Shown here in pieces: positions 4,953-5,369 of a stretch of 5,369 nucleotides of DNA (the stretch's first letter is position 1; the number at the start of each line of letters is the position of its first letter). Both the position numbers and the translations under genes were made by a program. The notes beneath the pieces are model-generated. The model had not been told where the DNA came from and searched no databases. It saw nothing but the letters and a program-made list of their open reading frames with translations. The stretch is from Gammaproteobacteria bacterium (lineage in GTDB: Bacteria > Pseudomonadota > Gammaproteobacteria > Arenicellales > JAANXG01): positions 1 through 5,369 of the forward strand of contig JAANXG010000065.1 of the NCBI GenBank assembly GCA_018263405.1, read 5' to 3'.

Positions 4953-5246
4953 ATGGGTGAACAGCGGTCAAGCGGAGTCTGCAACCGGTATCGTGTGTTC
5001 GGTCGCGTGCAAGGCGTGTGGTTCCGTGGGACTACGAGGGACCAGGCTCGGCAACTCGGTCTTTCTGGTTGGGTTCGTAACTGCAAGGATGGCTCCGTTG
5101 AAACCGTTGCGTGCGGGACACCCGAGGCGCTCGACGCTTTTAAATCTTGGTTGCAGCGAGGCCCGTCCTCGGCCCGCGTCGACCGTATCGAGGAAACGGA
5201 TGCCTCGGAATCGCCGCGGACCGATGATTTTGTCATCAAACCGTAA
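4953..5246 (+). CDS. acyP: Acylphosphatase
   Basis: This is a small cytosolic enzyme that hydrolyses the carboxyl-phosphate bond of acyl phosphates. The physiological substrate in bacteria is uncertain. With ATG 4953 it is 97 residues, close to the usual 90-95. The signature is clear: GRVQGVWFRGTTRDQA (17-32) with catalytic Arg25 in the phosphate-binding loop, then LGLSGWVRNCKDGSVE (35-50) with catalytic Asn43. The C-terminal strand ends DDFVIKP. The frame is open further upstream to 4767, but that part overlaps the LysM gene in another frame and the terminator, so it is not coding. A GTG at 4995 would cut into the first strand. No strong Shine-Dalgarno sequence is seen. The gene begins only 35 nt after the terminator. 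TTGTCA at 4917-4922 is -35-like (5/6), but no matching -10 is seen, so its promoter is unresolved. No neighbour hints at a specific substrate. Confidence 0.95.
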   Translation: MGEQRSSGVCNRYRVFGRVQGVWFRGTTRDQARQLGLSGWVRNCKDGSVETVACGTPEALDAFKSWLQRGPSSARVDRIEETDASESPRTDDFVIKP

Positions 5247-5300
5247 TTTCTCAAAAAGTCCGTGCAATGTCGGCGATCATGTGGGGGTAGGGTTGTCTTT

Positions 5301-5369
5301 CAGGGACGCTGTAAGAAGTGGCATAGGGAAGTGCCGTTTACGGAGCTAAGGATGCAATACCTCCCTGTA
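5301..5369. repeat. Structured non-coding segment at the right edge, probable partial dispersed repeat
   Basis: CAGGGA (5301-5306) is complementary to TCCCTG (5362-5367). Between them CTGTAA (5309-5314) pairs with TTACGG (5338-5343, one G-U), and GGCA (5320-5323) pairs with TGCC (5332-5335), so the block can fold as nested stems. No credible frame crosses it. The CAGGGACGCTGTA and ACCTCCCTGTA ends resemble palindromic intergenic repeats I recall from gammaproteobacterial genomes; that is inference from memory. The window ends here, so the boundary is unknown. Positions 5247-5300 show nothing recognisable. Confidence 0.4.

Overview
This window looks like chromosomal DNA from a moderately GC-rich gammaproteobacterium. 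The evidence is a conserved-type neighbourhood: purM-purN plus a DUF3108 gene, transcribed divergently from a CDP-alcohol phosphatidyltransferase gene that overlaps hda. Hda is a proteobacterial DnaA regulator. The lineage is inferred from gene content and family resemblance recalled from memory; no search was run.

Layout. Positions 1-94 hold a long imperfect hairpin that looks like a dispersed intergenic repeat and is cut, or nearly cut, by the window edge. On the minus strand, positions 2584 down to 140 are a tight three-gene operon: purM, purN (8-nt overlap) and a periplasmic DUF3108 protein (4-nt ATGA overlap). Positions 2585-2806 are a divergent control region with a strong small hairpin and weak promoter candidates. 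On the plus strand, 2807-4080 carry a six-segment membrane CDP-alcohol phosphatidyltransferase (TTG start) and hda (GTG start), which overlap by one base.

Positions 4081-4423 are non-coding and are the most unusual part. They contain a TATAAT box inside an inverted repeat, a good extended -10 promoter (TTGACA, 18 nt, TG-n-TATGTT), a small dyad just after the predicted transcription start, and seven perfect tandem copies of the 12-mer TTAACCAGATAA plus a partial eighth. The array falls in the predicted 5' leader of the next gene, a LysM lipoprotein (4424-4855) with an uncommon CxxC in its LysM domain. That gene ends at a textbook intrinsic terminator (4891-4918). An acylphosphatase gene follows (4953-5246), then another structured repeat-like segment that runs to the right edge.

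Functionally, the left operon performs two steps of de novo purine synthesis. The central pair combines phospholipid head-group chemistry with regulation of replication initiation. Both acidic phospholipids and Hda are known in E. coli to affect the nucleotide state of DnaA. The LysM protein is probably an outer-membrane, peptidoglycan-associated lipoprotein. No defence system, mobile element with a transposase, CRISPR array, tRNA or rRNA was seen. The best candidate for something undescribed is the 12-bp leader array; the two edge elements come next.
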